DNA of 49,462 bases from Candidatus Sulfotelmatobacter sp. (GCA_030039195.1 JASHQK010000457.1:1-49462), one strand, 5' to 3'. Counted from the stretch's first letter, positions 15,812 to 25,271 are shown. The notes: generated by a model not told the origin, from the letters alone. Program-made: numbers and translations.

Positions 15812-17482
15812 CTAGGCTTCCGTGCTGGTGTAGCAGAGTTCGACGACGGTGCAGTCATCGCTCAGGGGAGTGCCGGCACAGAATTCCGTTACCGCTCCGA
15901 AGATTCCTTCCAATGTCGGAGATTTGGCTGCGGCCGCTTCCAGACGCGAGTCTTCAAAGAAATCTCCTCGGCTGTTTTCCGCCTCGGTTACGCCGTCGGT
16001 CACCAGAATGAAGCGGTCTCCGGATTTCATCTGGCAGCTGGCGCTCTCGAAGGTCGCGTCGGCCAGCAGTCCAACGGGAACATTGCCGTGCGGAGGACGC
16101 AGGACCTCGCCGCGGCAGACGAGCAGCGGGGGCACATGGCCGCAATTCACATATTCGAGTTCGCCATCTTTGCGCAGCCGCGCCAGCAGCACGGTTGCGT
16201 ATTTTTCGCCGCCCATTTTTTCCGCGAAGAACCGATTGACCGCGCCTACGACCTCCAGTAGCGACATGCCCGCAATCAAGTGCGAATAGATCATGCCTTG
16301 CAGCGTTGAGGCCAGCAGCGCCGCGGAAACGCCCTTGCCACTGACATCGGCCAGCACAACGGCGAGGCCGTCATGCGTGTTCACCGCGTCAAAAAAATCG
16401 CCCCCGATTTCTTTACAAGAGAGATTGCGGCCGCGCAGGCGGGCAAAGGGAACCTCGGGGATTTTTACCTGCATCAGGCGCTGCTGAATGCTCGCCGCGA
16501 TGCTCAACTCCTGCTGATAGCGGCGGGCTTCTTCTTCGGCCTGCACCAGCCGGGCGTTTTCGATCAGGGATGCACCTTCGGTCGCGATCACGTGCAGAAT
16601 TTTCTGATCGACTCCGCTGATGTCGCGCGAGGCGAAACGCGAATCCACGTACAGAACGCCCATGGCCTCCGCCGTATTGAACGAGGGCGCCGGGGTTTGC
16701 GCATCACGCGAGGCCTGCACCTGCATCTTACGCAGCGGAATGCAGACGACGGTTCGCAGATCGTAGGCAACAATGCTCTGCCGGCCGGCAAGATCGAGCG
16801 ACTGGCTGGTGTCGGTCAGAAGAAACTCGGAATTGGAGCGGATCGACTCCTCCAGAATCGAGTGCGAAATGGTTTTGTCGTCGAGCAGCGGCTCTTTTTT
16901 TGAGTTGCGTCCGGCCATCAGACGCAGTTTTCCCTCATCATCCTTCAGGAAAATGTAACCCCGCTCGGCGCGCGTCAATTGCAGCGTGACATCGAGCATG
17001 GTGATCAGAATTTCGTCGAGCACTCCCGCAGTGTTTAGCTTTCTGGCCGCGTCGAGAAAAAGCGTCAGCTTCTCCAGTTCGGTGGCTTCGGGCTTGATGC
17101 CGATCGCAGAAATCTGGCTGAGAAATTCGCGGGCGGTGTTGGAAGTCGCGTGCGCCGGATTGAAAAGAATGTAAGCCGAATCGCGAGCGCCGAATTCCAG
17201 CCGGTCGCCGCGTTCCAGTTTCTGCCGCTGGATGCGTTCGCCGTTGACGAAAGTTCCGTGCTTGCTGCCCAGGTCGACAATGAAGAAATCCTGGCCCTCC
17301 TGCATGATCTGGGCATGATCGCGGGACACGCGTGGATCGGCGATGACCAGATCCTTGTCGACCTTTCGGCCAACGCTGAAGGGAGTGCGGTTCAGAACGA
17401 TGTTCTTCTGCTCGCTGCCCTGCACGAAAACGAGGGCGGGAAAAACTCCGGAGCCCGAGCTGTGAATACCTGACAGGGACAT
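15812..17482 (-). CDS. FHA-GAF-PP2C (RsbU/SpoIIE-type) serine phosphatase
   Basis: A cytoplasmic signalling phosphatase of 556 residues with three modules. Residues about 25-100 form an FHA phosphothreonine-binding domain (FSVGRKVDKDLVIADPRVSRDHAQI, GSKHGTFVNGERI). Residues about 135-315 form a GAF sensor (ILITMLDVTLQLTRAERGYIFL). Residues about 340-550 form a PPM/PP2C phosphatase of the RsbU class, with metal-site aspartates in EIGGDFFDA, VLADVSGKG and LSDDCTVV. Such enzymes usually dephosphorylate anti-anti-sigma factors. No STAS or RsbW partner lies nearby, so the target is unknown. The FHA domain suggests input from a Ser/Thr kinase. Convergent with vapC. Confidence 0.92.
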   Translation of the reverse strand: MSLSGIHSSGSGVFPALVFVQGSEQKNIVLNRTPFSVGRKVDKDLVIADPRVSRDHAQIMQEGQDFFIVDLGSKHGTFVNGERIQRQKLERGDRLEFGARDSAYILFNPAHATSNTAREFLSQISAIGIKPEATELEKLTLFLDAARKLNTAGVLDEILITMLDVTLQLTRAERGYIFLKDDEGKLRLMAGRNSKKEPLLDDKTISHSILEESIRSNSEFLLTDTSQSLDLAGRQSIVAYDLRTVVCIPLRKMQVQASRDAQTPAPSFNTAEAMGVLYVDSRFASRDISGVDQKILHVIATEGASLIENARLVQAEEEARRYQQELSIAASIQQRLMQVKIPEVPFARLRGRNLSCKEIGGDFFDAVNTHDGLAVVLADVSGKGVSAALLASTLQGMIYSHLIAGMSLLEVVGAVNRFFAEKMGGEKYATVLLARLRKDGELEYVNCGHVPPLLVCRGEVLRPPHGNVPVGLLADATFESASCQMKSGDRFILVTDGVTEAENSRGDFFEDSRLEAAAAKSPTLEGIFGAVTEFCAGTPLSDDCTVVELCYTSTEA

Positions 17483-17569
17483 GCTGCTCTGATTGGTGAC
17501 GGTTGCCCTCAGCTTTTTCGCCGGTTCAACTTGTTGAAAGGCAAGCGCATCTTCCGTTGCTGGAACAGA

Positions 17570-18916
17570 CTACTCTGCCGCGAAGGCCTCTCGCAAGCCG
17601 GATGCGGCGTGACTCCACTGATCCAGCGCCGCGAGTCCAAAGACAAAAATCGGGAGCATAAAGTTCGAATAAAACGGCATGGGCCAGACATGTGAGCGTA
17701 GCGCCGGTGTGAGCCACGGATACGCTGCGGTCAGCCCGAACGTGGCAATCCAGGGCCAGACGAGCAGCAGCAATCCAACCGCTCCGGCCAGCCGGAACGC
17801 GGGCAAGAGCGGTTCCGGTGAACTGGCACTCTTGAGAAGAACCAGGATTGCGGGCATCAGCAGGACTTGGTTGTAGGGCGCAAACATGGGCACGATCACG
17901 ACGGTCAGCGCCAGGACCAGAGCCGTGGCGCGGCCAAACTCAGGGCTCGTGAAAGGCTCTCGCCGGGAGTGCCAGACCAGCGCGGCGCAGGCGAGTGTGC
18001 AGAGGATTTCAAAGATCCGGCCTGCGATCGGACCAAACATCCAGACGAGAACCGACTGATTTTGCGTGTAGTGGTGGTACTGCCGGATCGCTGCCGTGAA
18101 CATTCCAATCCATCCCGGCAAAACCCATTCCGCGCCTGCGAACAAGAGCGCCATCACGAGCGCAAATCCGAAAACGAACCGCCGACGCCCGCGCCAGTCG
18201 CTCGCGGCCCACACCAGCAGCCACAAGACGAGCGGCCACGTCAGTTGCGGTTTGATCGTGGCCAGCGCGAGAAGCCCTCCCGCAATGAAAAGCCAGCCGC
18301 CGGCTAAGCACGCTCCGCAGGCCGCAAACGACGCGGCCACGAGCAAGCTGAGTTGTTGCAGCTTGATTCCCTGCACCATAGGCAGCCAGCCCAACGCGAG
18401 GACAGAGAAAAACGCAATGCAAGTGAAGTGCACTTTCCATCGCACCATGCGCAGCCAGAGCACAACGGTTGCGGCCGCCAGTGCGATCAGCAACCATCGA
18501 AATCCCGCCTCGACCGGCGTGAATGGAAAATCGATGGTGGGCACCAGTAGAAATACAACGTAGACCGGATATGCGAATCCCTGCTGATCTTTCGGATCAT
18601 TGGGCCGCGACGGATCGAGCGGCCGTCCATAATATCCCAGCTGAATTTCGCGGGTGATCTCCGCGCCATACGGATTGCGGCCGTGCCGCAGCAACTCGCG
18701 CGCGCCCAGCCAGCGCGGATACAAATCAGAGAGATTTCCACGTGGGCGATCGTGGGCTCGCGCGTCGGCAATCTGCTGGGCCCTCAGAATGTAATCCACG
18801 TAGAACCACGTGCTCGCCGAAACCAGAACGGCGACGGCGAGCGCAATGGCAAGGACCAGCGGCCGGTCCCGCAAGCTAGCGTGGTTCGATCGAGTCGCTA
18901 CGGCTGAGGGATCCAT
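17570..18916 (-). CDS. GT87-like polytopic membrane glycosyltransferase
   Basis: A 448-residue integral membrane protein with about ten hydrophobic segments, resembling the GT87/DUF2029 group of GT-C transferases that use polyprenyl-phosphate sugars. The first large periplasmic loop contains RGNLSDLYPRWLGARELLRHGRNPYG, with the Asp-x-x-x-x-Trp pattern and NPY motif common in this group. ATIKPQLTWPLVLWLLVW is the familiar KPQ segment. The start codon lies only 12 bases from the start of a second, related membrane gene on the opposite strand. The acceptor is unknown; export of a cell-surface glycan is the likely role. Confidence 0.78.
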   Translation of the reverse strand: MDPSAVATRSNHASLRDRPLVLAIALAVAVLVSASTWFYVDYILRAQQIADARAHDRPRGNLSDLYPRWLGARELLRHGRNPYGAEITREIQLGYYGRPLDPSRPNDPKDQQGFAYPVYVVFLLVPTIDFPFTPVEAGFRWLLIALAAATVVLWLRMVRWKVHFTCIAFFSVLALGWLPMVQGIKLQQLSLLVAASFAACGACLAGGWLFIAGGLLALATIKPQLTWPLVLWLLVWAASDWRGRRRFVFGFALVMALLFAGAEWVLPGWIGMFTAAIRQYHHYTQNQSVLVWMFGPIAGRIFEILCTLACAALVWHSRREPFTSPEFGRATALVLALTVVIVPMFAPYNQVLLMPAILVLLKSASSPEPLLPAFRLAGAVGLLLLVWPWIATFGLTAAYPWLTPALRSHVWPMPFYSNFMLPIFVFGLAALDQWSHAASGLREAFAAE

Positions 18917-18928
18917 GGGAGCGGCTTC

Positions 18929-19849
18929 ATGTTACAACTGTGGGGCGAAATCGAGCGCATGCGGTGGCGGATCACCATCTCCGGACTGATTGGGCTGTTA
19001 GCTGGCTTCGTCTGTTTTTTTCTGATGAGGAAATTTCATCAGGGCGCGGCCGATTTCGGTTGGGCCATCCATCTGGCACAGCGATTCCTGACCGGACAAA
19101 ATCCCTACGACACGCCGTACGAACAGTATCCATTTACTGCGGCGTTGTTTGCCATGCCGTTTATCCATTTGCGTCCGGAGATGGCCGCGAGTGTTTTTTC
19201 CGGTCTCAGTTCATTTTTGCTGGCGCTGGGACTGACGCGTGAGGGCTATCACCGGCTTCTCGTCTTCTTGGCGTATCCGTACTGGGTGGGATTGCTCACC
19301 GCGCAATGGTCAACGGTCATCATGGCCAGCGCACTTTTCCCATTGCTGTTGCCGCTCACGATGGCCAAACCGCAGGTCGGACTGCCCGTATTCCTCACCC
19401 GCTTGAGCCGCTGCGGAGTGCTGGCCTGCGTGGCCATCGCGCTTCTCAGTCTCGCACTGTTGCCGCGCTGGCCGTGGCTGTGGCTGGGGCAGACGGGCTA
19501 CTATCAGCATTTTTTCGCGATTCTGATCATTCCGGGCCCGCTGGTTCTGCTTGCCCTGCTGCGTTATCGCGACCGCGACGCCTGGCTGTTAGTTCTCACG
19601 TCGTTCATGCCGCAGCGCTGGTTTTTTGACAGCTTCATTCTTTGGCTGATTCCTAAATCGCGGCGCGCGATTCTCGTGACCGTGGCCCTCAGCTGGTGCG
19701 CGGGCACGTGGCGGGCTTATCATCCACCAACCAGCTTTAGTCAGGTCGGCCGCTGGATCGTGCTTTCCACATATCTGCCCATGCTGGCGATTGTCCTGTT
19801 TCGGAAGCGCGAAAAGGCTTTTGAGCCGGAACCGGCGCCTTCTGCCTGA
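18929..19849 (+). CDS. GT87-like membrane protein (short)
   Basis: A 306-residue polytopic membrane protein. The first loop reads GAADFGWAIHLAQRFLTGQNPYDTPYEQYPF, resembling the D-x-W...G-x-NPY segment of the neighbouring GT87-like protein. A later TMAKPQVGLPVFL parallels its KPQ motif. It is about 140 residues shorter than the neighbour, so it may be a reduced relative. GGGAG lies 7 bases before the ATG at 18929; a second ATG at 18959 is possible. The two genes may be a diverged duplicate pair. Function beyond a probable lipid-linked sugar transferase is not supported. Confidence 0.68.
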   Translation: MLQLWGEIERMRWRITISGLIGLLAGFVCFFLMRKFHQGAADFGWAIHLAQRFLTGQNPYDTPYEQYPFTAALFAMPFIHLRPEMAASVFSGLSSFLLALGLTREGYHRLLVFLAYPYWVGLLTAQWSTVIMASALFPLLLPLTMAKPQVGLPVFLTRLSRCGVLACVAIALLSLALLPRWPWLWLGQTGYYQHFFAILIIPGPLVLLALLRYRDRDAWLLVLTSFMPQRWFFDSFILWLIPKSRRAILVTVALSWCAGTWRAYHPPTSFSQVGRWIVLSTYLPMLAIVLFRKREKAFEPEPAPSA

Positions 19850-19858
19850 GGATGGCAC

Positions 19859-19906
19859 GGTGGTAACTATCTTTGGTTCGAGTATGCAGAAAATTACCAC
19901 CTTTTT
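19859..19906 (+). terminator. Possible terminator before the Tad operon
   Basis: GGTGGTAA and TTACCACC form an 8-bp inverted repeat around 27 bases, followed at once by TTTTT. The position just after the GT87-like gene fits a terminator, although the loop is long. The repeat could instead be an operator in the 206-bp region ahead of flp. Confidence 0.35.
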
Positions 19907-20055
19907 CCCTATCTAACGGGGTATCATTAGCCGGAATGGGGTTAAGGGCGGATCGGACTGGGCAGGCTGCGGACCAGCACGCGGATCTGCCTAGAGTCAT
20001 AAGTCTATCCGCCGCAAGGCCATTCGGTACTCAACGCACAATTCAGGGGGAGTCT

Positions 20056-20217
20056 ATGGAGTTCGTACGCAGATTATGGTCGGAGCAGGAGGGGCAAGAC
20101 ATCGCCGAATATGCGGTGATGTTGGCCGTGATCCTGGTCATCGTCGTTGGTACGGTCCGGTTGATTGGCTCCAACGCCAACAACGTTTTCTCTAATGTGG
20201 CCAGCTCAATCCAGTAA
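20056..20217 (+). CDS. flp: Flp-type pilin (type IVb, Tad system)
   Basis: The major pilin subunit candidate of the Tad pilus. The 53-residue product has a short charged leader MEFVRRLWSEQEG, then QDIAEYAVMLAVILVIVVG. This is the Flp processing motif G-x4-EY: cleavage is expected after the Gly, leaving the conserved Glu-Tyr pair at mature positions 5-6. The hydrophobic helix and a short tail follow. The ATG at 20056 is preceded by GGGGGAG; the longer track ORF upstream is not needed. First gene of the Tad operon. No prepilin peptidase gene lies in the window, so it must be encoded elsewhere. Confidence 0.93.
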   Translation: MEFVRRLWSEQEGQDIAEYAVMLAVILVIVVGTVRLIGSNANNVFSNVASSIQ

Positions 20218-20218
20218 G

Positions 20219-20234
20219 GGCCACGGTCCTGGCC
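20219..20234 (+). promoter_or_regulatory. Small hairpin between flp and cpaB
   Basis: GGCCA-cggtcc-TGGCC lies immediately after the pilin stop, without a following T-run. Such a hairpin could protect the pilin message 3' end or reduce readthrough, so that pilin outproduces the assembly machinery. It is short, so confidence is low. Confidence 0.35.
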
Positions 20235-20289
20235 AAACCGTCAGGGTCGGCGAATTCTTGGTAAGTGTGTTCGTTCTTAAGGGAGTCTG

Positions 20290-21156
20290 ATGAACCGCAC
20301 GCGTCTGTTAATGATAGGAGCCTTGGCGCTCGCCCTGGGCTTTTTTGCCAGCGTGACCGTTTACAAGAAGCTGCAATTGAGCGCAGGCGGATCCTCCGAA
20401 CCCCAGACGGAGGTGATCGTCGCCGCGAACGATCTGCAAGTAGGTTCCAAAATCGACGAACACGATATCAAGATCATCAAAATCCCCCAAAGCGCGCTCC
20501 CCGAAGGGGCGCCGCGCCGCCGTTCCGACGTAATCGGCCACGGCGTCATCATCCCCATCAGCAAGGGAGAATTTATTCTTTCAACGAAGCTGGCCGGCGA
20601 AAACGCAGGAGCGGGCCTGCCGGCGCTGATCCCAAACGGAATGCGCGCCGTGTCGGTGCGGGTGAATGAAGTCGTTTCGGTCGCTGGTTTCGTCACGCCG
20701 GGAACGCGCGTGGACGTCCTGCTCACGGGAACGCCGACGGGAGCAAATGAGTCGGAAACTACTACAGTTCTGCAGGACGTGCTCGTGCTGGCCTCGGGCC
20801 ATACGCTGGAAAGAACCTCGACGGGCGAGGCTCAGAACACCGCAGTCATTACCTTGCTGGTCACTCCCGACGATGCCGAAAAACTCACGCTGGCCGCATC
20901 TCAGGGGCACATTCAGCTCGCCCTGCGCAATCCGCTCGACACTCGCAACTCAGATGTGCCGGCGACTGCCGAACGTATTCTCTACAAGGGAGGGGTGGCC
21001 GCCCCGGCTCCGGTGACGCACGCTCCGGTCCATCATGTGGTCGAGAAGCCAGCGCCTCTGCCTGCGAATACAGGAGTGAGCGTGGAGGTGTACGAGGGCG
21101 ATAAGACAACCCCCAAGGTGGTCAAATTTCCAGACGAGGGTCCCGGGGTCAAGTGA
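20290..21156 (+). CDS. cpaB: Tad pilus assembly protein CpaB/RcpC
   Basis: CpaB is a periplasmic, membrane-anchored part of the Tad secretion channel that works with the secretin. The 288-residue protein has one N-terminal membrane segment (LLMIGALALALGFFASVTVY). An SAF domain follows (VIVAANDLQVGSKIDEHDIKIIKIP, LSTKLAGE), then the RcpC-type region MRAVSVRVNEVVSVAGFVTPGTRVDVLL, the family hallmark. The tail (APAPVTHAPVHHVVEKPAPLP) is proline-rich. Its stop codon overlaps a possible GTG for cpaC, but the better cpaC start is downstream. Confidence 0.95.
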   Translation: MNRTRLLMIGALALALGFFASVTVYKKLQLSAGGSSEPQTEVIVAANDLQVGSKIDEHDIKIIKIPQSALPEGAPRRRSDVIGHGVIIPISKGEFILSTKLAGENAGAGLPALIPNGMRAVSVRVNEVVSVAGFVTPGTRVDVLLTGTPTGANESETTTVLQDVLVLASGHTLERTSTGEAQNTAVITLLVTPDDAEKLTLAASQGHIQLALRNPLDTRNSDVPATAERILYKGGVAAPAPVTHAPVHHVVEKPAPLPANTGVSVEVYEGDKTTPKVVKFPDEGPGVK

Positions 21157-21230
21157 TCAGAAATTCTTCAATCTGCCAAGAGATTTGCTTGTCCCCCCGC
21201 AGGCAGTCCAATAGGGAGATAAATCGGAAA

Positions 21231-22658
21231 ATGAAAGCGAGAACATGGGCAGGGACTTGTCTGCTCGTATTGCTGGCCGTCCCGGTATTTTCCGAGCGCA
21301 TCCAACCATACGACGCTGCCCCGCAGTCGCAGGCTCCGAGCAATACCCAGACCACGACGCTTCCAGCGCAATCGCAAGGGGTGCAGGGCTCTGCGCCTTT
21401 GCGCGTAATGGTCGACAAATCGCTGCTCATTAATACAACCGAGCCCATCAAGCGCATTTCGGTGACCGACCCGGCCATCGCGACGGCCATGCCCATCACG
21501 CCCACGCAAATTCTGGTTCACGGAAAAACGCCGGGGGAAGTTTCTCTGCTCATCTGGGATGAACTGGAACGGTCGCGCAGCTTCGATCTGCGCGTGGATG
21601 TTGACGTGAGCGCCTGCGCGGAGGAAGAACACCGCGTGTTTCCCGACGAGCAGATCACGGTGACCCCCTCGCGCTCGGCCATCGTTCTTTCCGGCCACGT
21701 TTCCACCGAAGATTTGGCTAAGCGCGCCGGCGAACTGGCCAGCGCCTACTCGCCGAAGGTCGTGAATGTGCTCACGTTCGGTCCGGTGGGGGCGCAGGAA
21801 GTGCTGCTGCAGGTGAAGTTCGCAGAGGTCGACCGCACCGTCATGAATCAAATGGGCTTCAATTTCGTTTCTACCGGCGCGGCCAACACGCAAGGCACCG
21901 TCACCACCGGCCAGTTTGGCGGCTTTGAGCCACCTACGGTGGGTCCGGCGGGTTCGGGCACGTCCACCACGACGCTTAATAATGTTCTGAATCTTTTCGT
22001 TTTCCGTCCCGACATTAACTTAGGTGCAGTCATCGAGGCGCTGGAGACTAAGAATCTGCTGCAGATTCTCTCCGAACCCAACTTGATCGCAGTCAATGGG
22101 AAGAAAGCCAGTTTCCTCGCTGGCGGGCAATTTCCCTTCCCCATCGTGCAGCCGGGACAAGGGTTTACTGCGGTGACCATCTCATTCAAGGACTTCGGCG
22201 TTCGACTGGAGTTCACGCCCGTAATCATGCCGAATGGCAATATTCATTTGCAGGTTTCGCCCGAAGTCAGCACTTTGGACTTCTCCAATGCTCTAACGAT
22301 CTCGGGTTTCACGGTTCCGGCGCTGAGCACGCGCCGGGCCGATACCGAATTTGAGCTGCAGGATGGTCAGAGCTTTGTGATCGCCGGATTACTGGATAAT
22401 CGGGTTACCGACATTTACAACAAGATTCCCGGCCTAGGCGACATTCCGATCCTGGGAAATTTCTTCAAGAGCAAGAGCATCCAGAAGAGCAACTCGGAGT
22501 TGATGGTTCTTTGTACCGTGCACCGGGTCTCGCCGACGACCGAGCCGCCCACACCGCCAAAGAATCCGCAGCCATTTATGGATGAGGGCAAGTTTGATAA
22601 GTCGGTGAAGGAGCGGGGAAGCAATCCGTCAAATTCCACGCCTCCGGATCAGCATTAG
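21231..22658 (+). CDS. cpaC: Tad secretin CpaC/RcpA
   Basis: CpaC forms the outer-membrane ring through which the Flp pilus passes. The 475-residue product begins with a signal peptide (MKARTWAGTCLLVLLAVPVFS). It then has the N-terminal domain of this family (LLINTTEPIKRISVTDPAIATAMPITPTQILVHGKTPGEVSLLIW) and a BON-like segment (IVLSGHVSTEDLAKRAGELA). The secretin core runs from QEVLLQVKFAEVDRTVMNQMG to GLLDNRVTDIYNKIPGLGDIPILGNFFKS. I set the start at 21231, after GGGAG and directly before the signal peptide; the track start at a GTG overlapping cpaB is less likely. Confidence 0.95.
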   Translation: MKARTWAGTCLLVLLAVPVFSERIQPYDAAPQSQAPSNTQTTTLPAQSQGVQGSAPLRVMVDKSLLINTTEPIKRISVTDPAIATAMPITPTQILVHGKTPGEVSLLIWDELERSRSFDLRVDVDVSACAEEEHRVFPDEQITVTPSRSAIVLSGHVSTEDLAKRAGELASAYSPKVVNVLTFGPVGAQEVLLQVKFAEVDRTVMNQMGFNFVSTGAANTQGTVTTGQFGGFEPPTVGPAGSGTSTTTLNNVLNLFVFRPDINLGAVIEALETKNLLQILSEPNLIAVNGKKASFLAGGQFPFPIVQPGQGFTAVTISFKDFGVRLEFTPVIMPNGNIHLQVSPEVSTLDFSNALTISGFTVPALSTRRADTEFELQDGQSFVIAGLLDNRVTDIYNKIPGLGDIPILGNFFKSKSIQKSNSELMVLCTVHRVSPTTEPPTPPKNPQPFMDEGKFDKSVKERGSNPSNSTPPDQH

Positions 22659-22687
22659 TTCTGGGGTAAAGCGAACGCGGTTTGGTT

Positions 22688-23860
22688 ATGGCAGAGCTTT
22701 CAGTCGTGATCGTGGCGCCCGACAACGAACAACGGGCCGTGCTGCAGGTGCTGGTAGACGGCACCACTGTGGCGCGGACGGTGCACACCTGCGCCAGCTT
22801 TCCGGTAGCGGCATCCGATCCGATTGCGCGCCGTGTCCGTGCCGCGAATCCTGATGTCACTTTGATCGATATCCCGTCGGACAATCCCGCTCCCGCTCTG
22901 CGCGCCATTGAAATTCTGCATCAGGAGATGCCCGATGGCGGCATCTTCGCGGTAGGAACGCTCGATCAGCCGCAGGTGATTGTCAACGCCATGCGCGCCG
23001 GAGCCCGCGAGTTCCTGGAACGCCCGCCCACGACCTCCGACGTGCTGGAAGCCTTCGTGCGCGTCTCGACCGCACAGCGGCGAGGCCGTTCGGAAGGAGT
23101 TCGCGGCAAAGTCTTCTCGGTGATCAATGCCAAAGGCGGGAATGGAGCGACCACGGTTGCGGTCAATCTGGCGCTCGCACTGCAATCCGCTCACGGACAA
23201 ACTGCGCTGATTGATGTCGCTCCGCTCGGCCACGCGGCGCTGCACATGAATCTCAAACCGGTCTTCTACGTGTCTGACGCAATTCGCAACGTCGACCGGC
23301 TGGATAGTTCGTTGCTCGACAGCTTCATGACGCAGCACAGCGGGGGCCTGAAGTTACTGGCCGGGACGAATGTCCCGGCGGCGATCGATCCTGCGACCGC
23401 AGAATTTGTGAAACTTTTCGATATGCTGGTCACGCAGTACCGCTACGTGGTGGTCGATGCGTCGTCGCGTTTCGATTCCGCCAGCCGGTTGATTGCGAAC
23501 CTTTCGGAAGCGGTGCTGCTGGTGGCCTGCACTGATGTAGCCTCGCTTTGGAGCGCGGCCCGGGTGCAGCAGTATCTGGGAGAAACGGGTAGCCGCGAGC
23601 GCGTCCGCCTCGTGCTGAACCGCTTTCGCAAAGTGGCCGGCTTTAGCGAATCCGATGCGGAAGCGGCGGTGGGAGCAAAACTGCTGTGGCGCGTTCCCAA
23701 CCAGTACTTTGCGATATCCACGGCCATCGACCGGGGTACGCCGGTCATGGAACAGCGTTCCAGCGAAATTGCCCGCTGCTTTGCCGGGCTGGCGCAGGAG
23801 TTGACGAGCAACGACCTGAACGTGAAACGCGAAGCGTGGTCGATGTTTAAGTCGGTGTAG
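22688..23860 (+). CDS. cpaE: Tad pilus localisation ATPase CpaE/TadZ
   Basis: CpaE/TadZ is a MinD/ParA-like protein that positions the Tad machine. The 390-residue protein has an N-terminal receiver-like domain (SVVIVAPDNEQRAVLQVL, DVTLIDIP, FLERPPTTSDVLEAF). The ATPase domain begins VFSVINAKGGNGATTVAVNLALAL, a deviant Walker A with the leading lysine intact. The receiver lacks a convincing phosphorylation site, as is usual in TadZ. The ATG at 22688 is used; the track begins two codons earlier at a TTG. A 111-bp spacer with a hairpin separates it from cpaF. Confidence 0.94.
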   Translation: MAELSVVIVAPDNEQRAVLQVLVDGTTVARTVHTCASFPVAASDPIARRVRAANPDVTLIDIPSDNPAPALRAIEILHQEMPDGGIFAVGTLDQPQVIVNAMRAGAREFLERPPTTSDVLEAFVRVSTAQRRGRSEGVRGKVFSVINAKGGNGATTVAVNLALALQSAHGQTALIDVAPLGHAALHMNLKPVFYVSDAIRNVDRLDSSLLDSFMTQHSGGLKLLAGTNVPAAIDPATAEFVKLFDMLVTQYRYVVVDASSRFDSASRLIANLSEAVLLVACTDVASLWSAARVQQYLGETGSRERVRLVLNRFRKVAGFSESDAEAAVGAKLLWRVPNQYFAISTAIDRGTPVMEQRSSEIARCFAGLAQELTSNDLNVKREAWSMFKSV

Positions 23861-23898
23861 AGAATTATGCATGGTTGTCCTTTGTGATACTTCCTGTT

Positions 23899-23954
23899 CT
23901 TGGTGGTTAGAAAAAACCGGATCACCACCAAGGGCACGGAAGGAACACGAAGGG
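23899..23954. repeat. Hairpin and dispersed repeat between cpaE and cpaF
   Basis: CTTGGTGGT (23899-23907) and ACCACCAAG (23924-23932) form a perfect 9-bp stem with a 16-base A-rich loop. The right arm continues as GGGCACGGAAGGAACACGAAGGG, related to the CACGGAGGCAC repeats between pstB and phoU. It may be a dispersed repeat inserted in the operon, possibly serving as an RNA processing or attenuation site. Confidence 0.55.
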
Positions 23955-23971
23955 AATCTGAATCGAGTCTT

Positions 23972-25267
23972 ATGCCCAATCTGCAATCGTTCGAGCGAGC
24001 CGATTATCAGCAGGTAAAGTCCGACCTGCATCGCAAGATCCTCGATCGCCTCGACCTGGAAAAACTGGGCAAGACCTCGGGTGATTCCGCCCGGGACGAA
24101 GTCCTGGTCATCATCCGGACTGCGGTGAACAGTGAAGTCGTTCCCCTCAGCTTTGCCGAGCGCGAGCGGCTCTCGCGCGAAATTCTCGATGAAATTTTCG
24201 GCCTGGGTCCGCTGGAGCCTCTGCTCAAAGACCCCACCGTTTCCGATATTCTGGTGAACCGCTACGATCGCGTTTACATTGAGCGCGCCGGGAAGCTGGA
24301 ACTGACATCGTTCGCCTTCAAAGATAATTCGCATCTGATGCAGATCATCGAGCGAATCGTTTCCCGTGTAGGCCGGCGCGTGGACGAGTCTTCGCCCATG
24401 GTCGATGCCCGACTCGCCGACGGGTCGCGCGTGAACGCGATCATTCCCCCTCTGGCCATTGACGGTCCGTGCCTCTCGATTCGGCGGTTTGGGCGCGATC
24501 CCGTCACAGCGCGTCAGATGATCGAGAATCAGACGCTCACCGAGCCCATGCTCGAGCTACTTTCGGCCATGGTCAAAGGCCGTCTGAACATTCTGGTTTC
24601 TGGCGGCACGGGCGCCGGCAAAACCACTCTGCTCAACGTTCTTTCCGGATACATTCCAAACTCGGACCGCATTGTCACGATCGAAGACGCAGCTGAACTT
24701 CAGCTGAAGCAGGAACATGTGGTGCGGCTGGAGACGCGTCCGCCGAATATTGAAGGCAAGGGCGCGGTGCGGCAGCGGCAATTGGTCATCAACAGCTTGC
24801 GTATGCGGCCCGATCGCATCGTGGTGGGCGAGGTGCGCGGCGAGGAAGCTTTCGACATGCTGCAAGCCATGAACACCGGCCACGAAGGCTCGTTGACCAC
24901 GGTGCACGCCAACTCTCCCCGGGATGCTCTGGCGCGTATCGAGAACATGGTCTCCATGGCCAATCTCAACATTCCCGAACGCGCCGTCCGCAGCCAGATC
25001 GCCTCCGCGGTGCACGCCGTCGTGCAAATCGCGCGCCTCTCTGACGGCACGCGCAAGGTCATTACCATCTCTGAAATCACCGGCATGGACGACGACAGCG
25101 TCGGAATGCAGGATATTTTCTCTTTCGACCGCAGTGGCATCGATGCCAACGGAAAAGTACGCGGACTATTCCACGCGACTGGGGTGCGGCCGAAATATAC
25201 CGAGCGGCTGGCTACAGCCGGGGCTCGTCTACGCGCCAGCATTTTCGAGTCGAAAACCGAGGTTTGA
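23972..25267 (+). CDS. cpaF: Tad secretion ATPase CpaF/TadA
   Basis: CpaF is the hexameric secretion ATPase that drives Flp pilus assembly. The 431-residue protein has the N-terminal GspE/VirB11-like region ([37 protein letters not shown]). Walker A is GGTGAGKTT and the Asp box is [12 protein letters not shown]. Walker B lies in [37 protein letters not shown], with conserved His residues. The ATG at 23972 ([11 protein letters not shown]) is chosen because the 24 codons upstream fall in repeat sequence. It ends 4 bases before tadB. Confidence 0.97.
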   Translation: MPNLQSFERADYQQVKSDLHRKILDRLDLEKLGKTSGDSARDEVLVIIRTAVNSEVVPLSFAERERLSREILDEIFGLGPLEPLLKDPTVSDILVNRYDRVYIERAGKLELTSFAFKDNSHLMQIIERIVSRVGRRVDESSPMVDARLADGSRVNAIIPPLAIDGPCLSIRRFGRDPVTARQMIENQTLTEPMLELLSAMVKGRLNILVSGGTGAGKTTLLNVLSGYIPNSDRIVTIEDAAELQLKQEHVVRLETRPPNIEGKGAVRQRQLVINSLRMRPDRIVVGEVRGEEAFDMLQAMNTGHEGSLTTVHANSPRDALARIENMVSMANLNIPERAVRSQIASAVHAVVQIARLSDGTRKVITISEITGMDDDSVGMQDIFSFDRSGIDANGKVRGLFHATGVRPKYTERLATAGARLRASIFESKTEV

Positions 25268-25271
25268 GTCT

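Noticed and set aside
19855-19875. TGGCACGG before flp as a sigma-54 promoter
   Set aside because: The -24 half resembles TGGCACG, but at the required spacing the -12 element reads TAACT and not TTGCA.
21153-21230. GTG start for cpaC overlapping the cpaB stop
   Set aside because: It would put 26 extra residues before a clear signal peptide; the ATG at 21231 is preceded by a ribosome-binding site.
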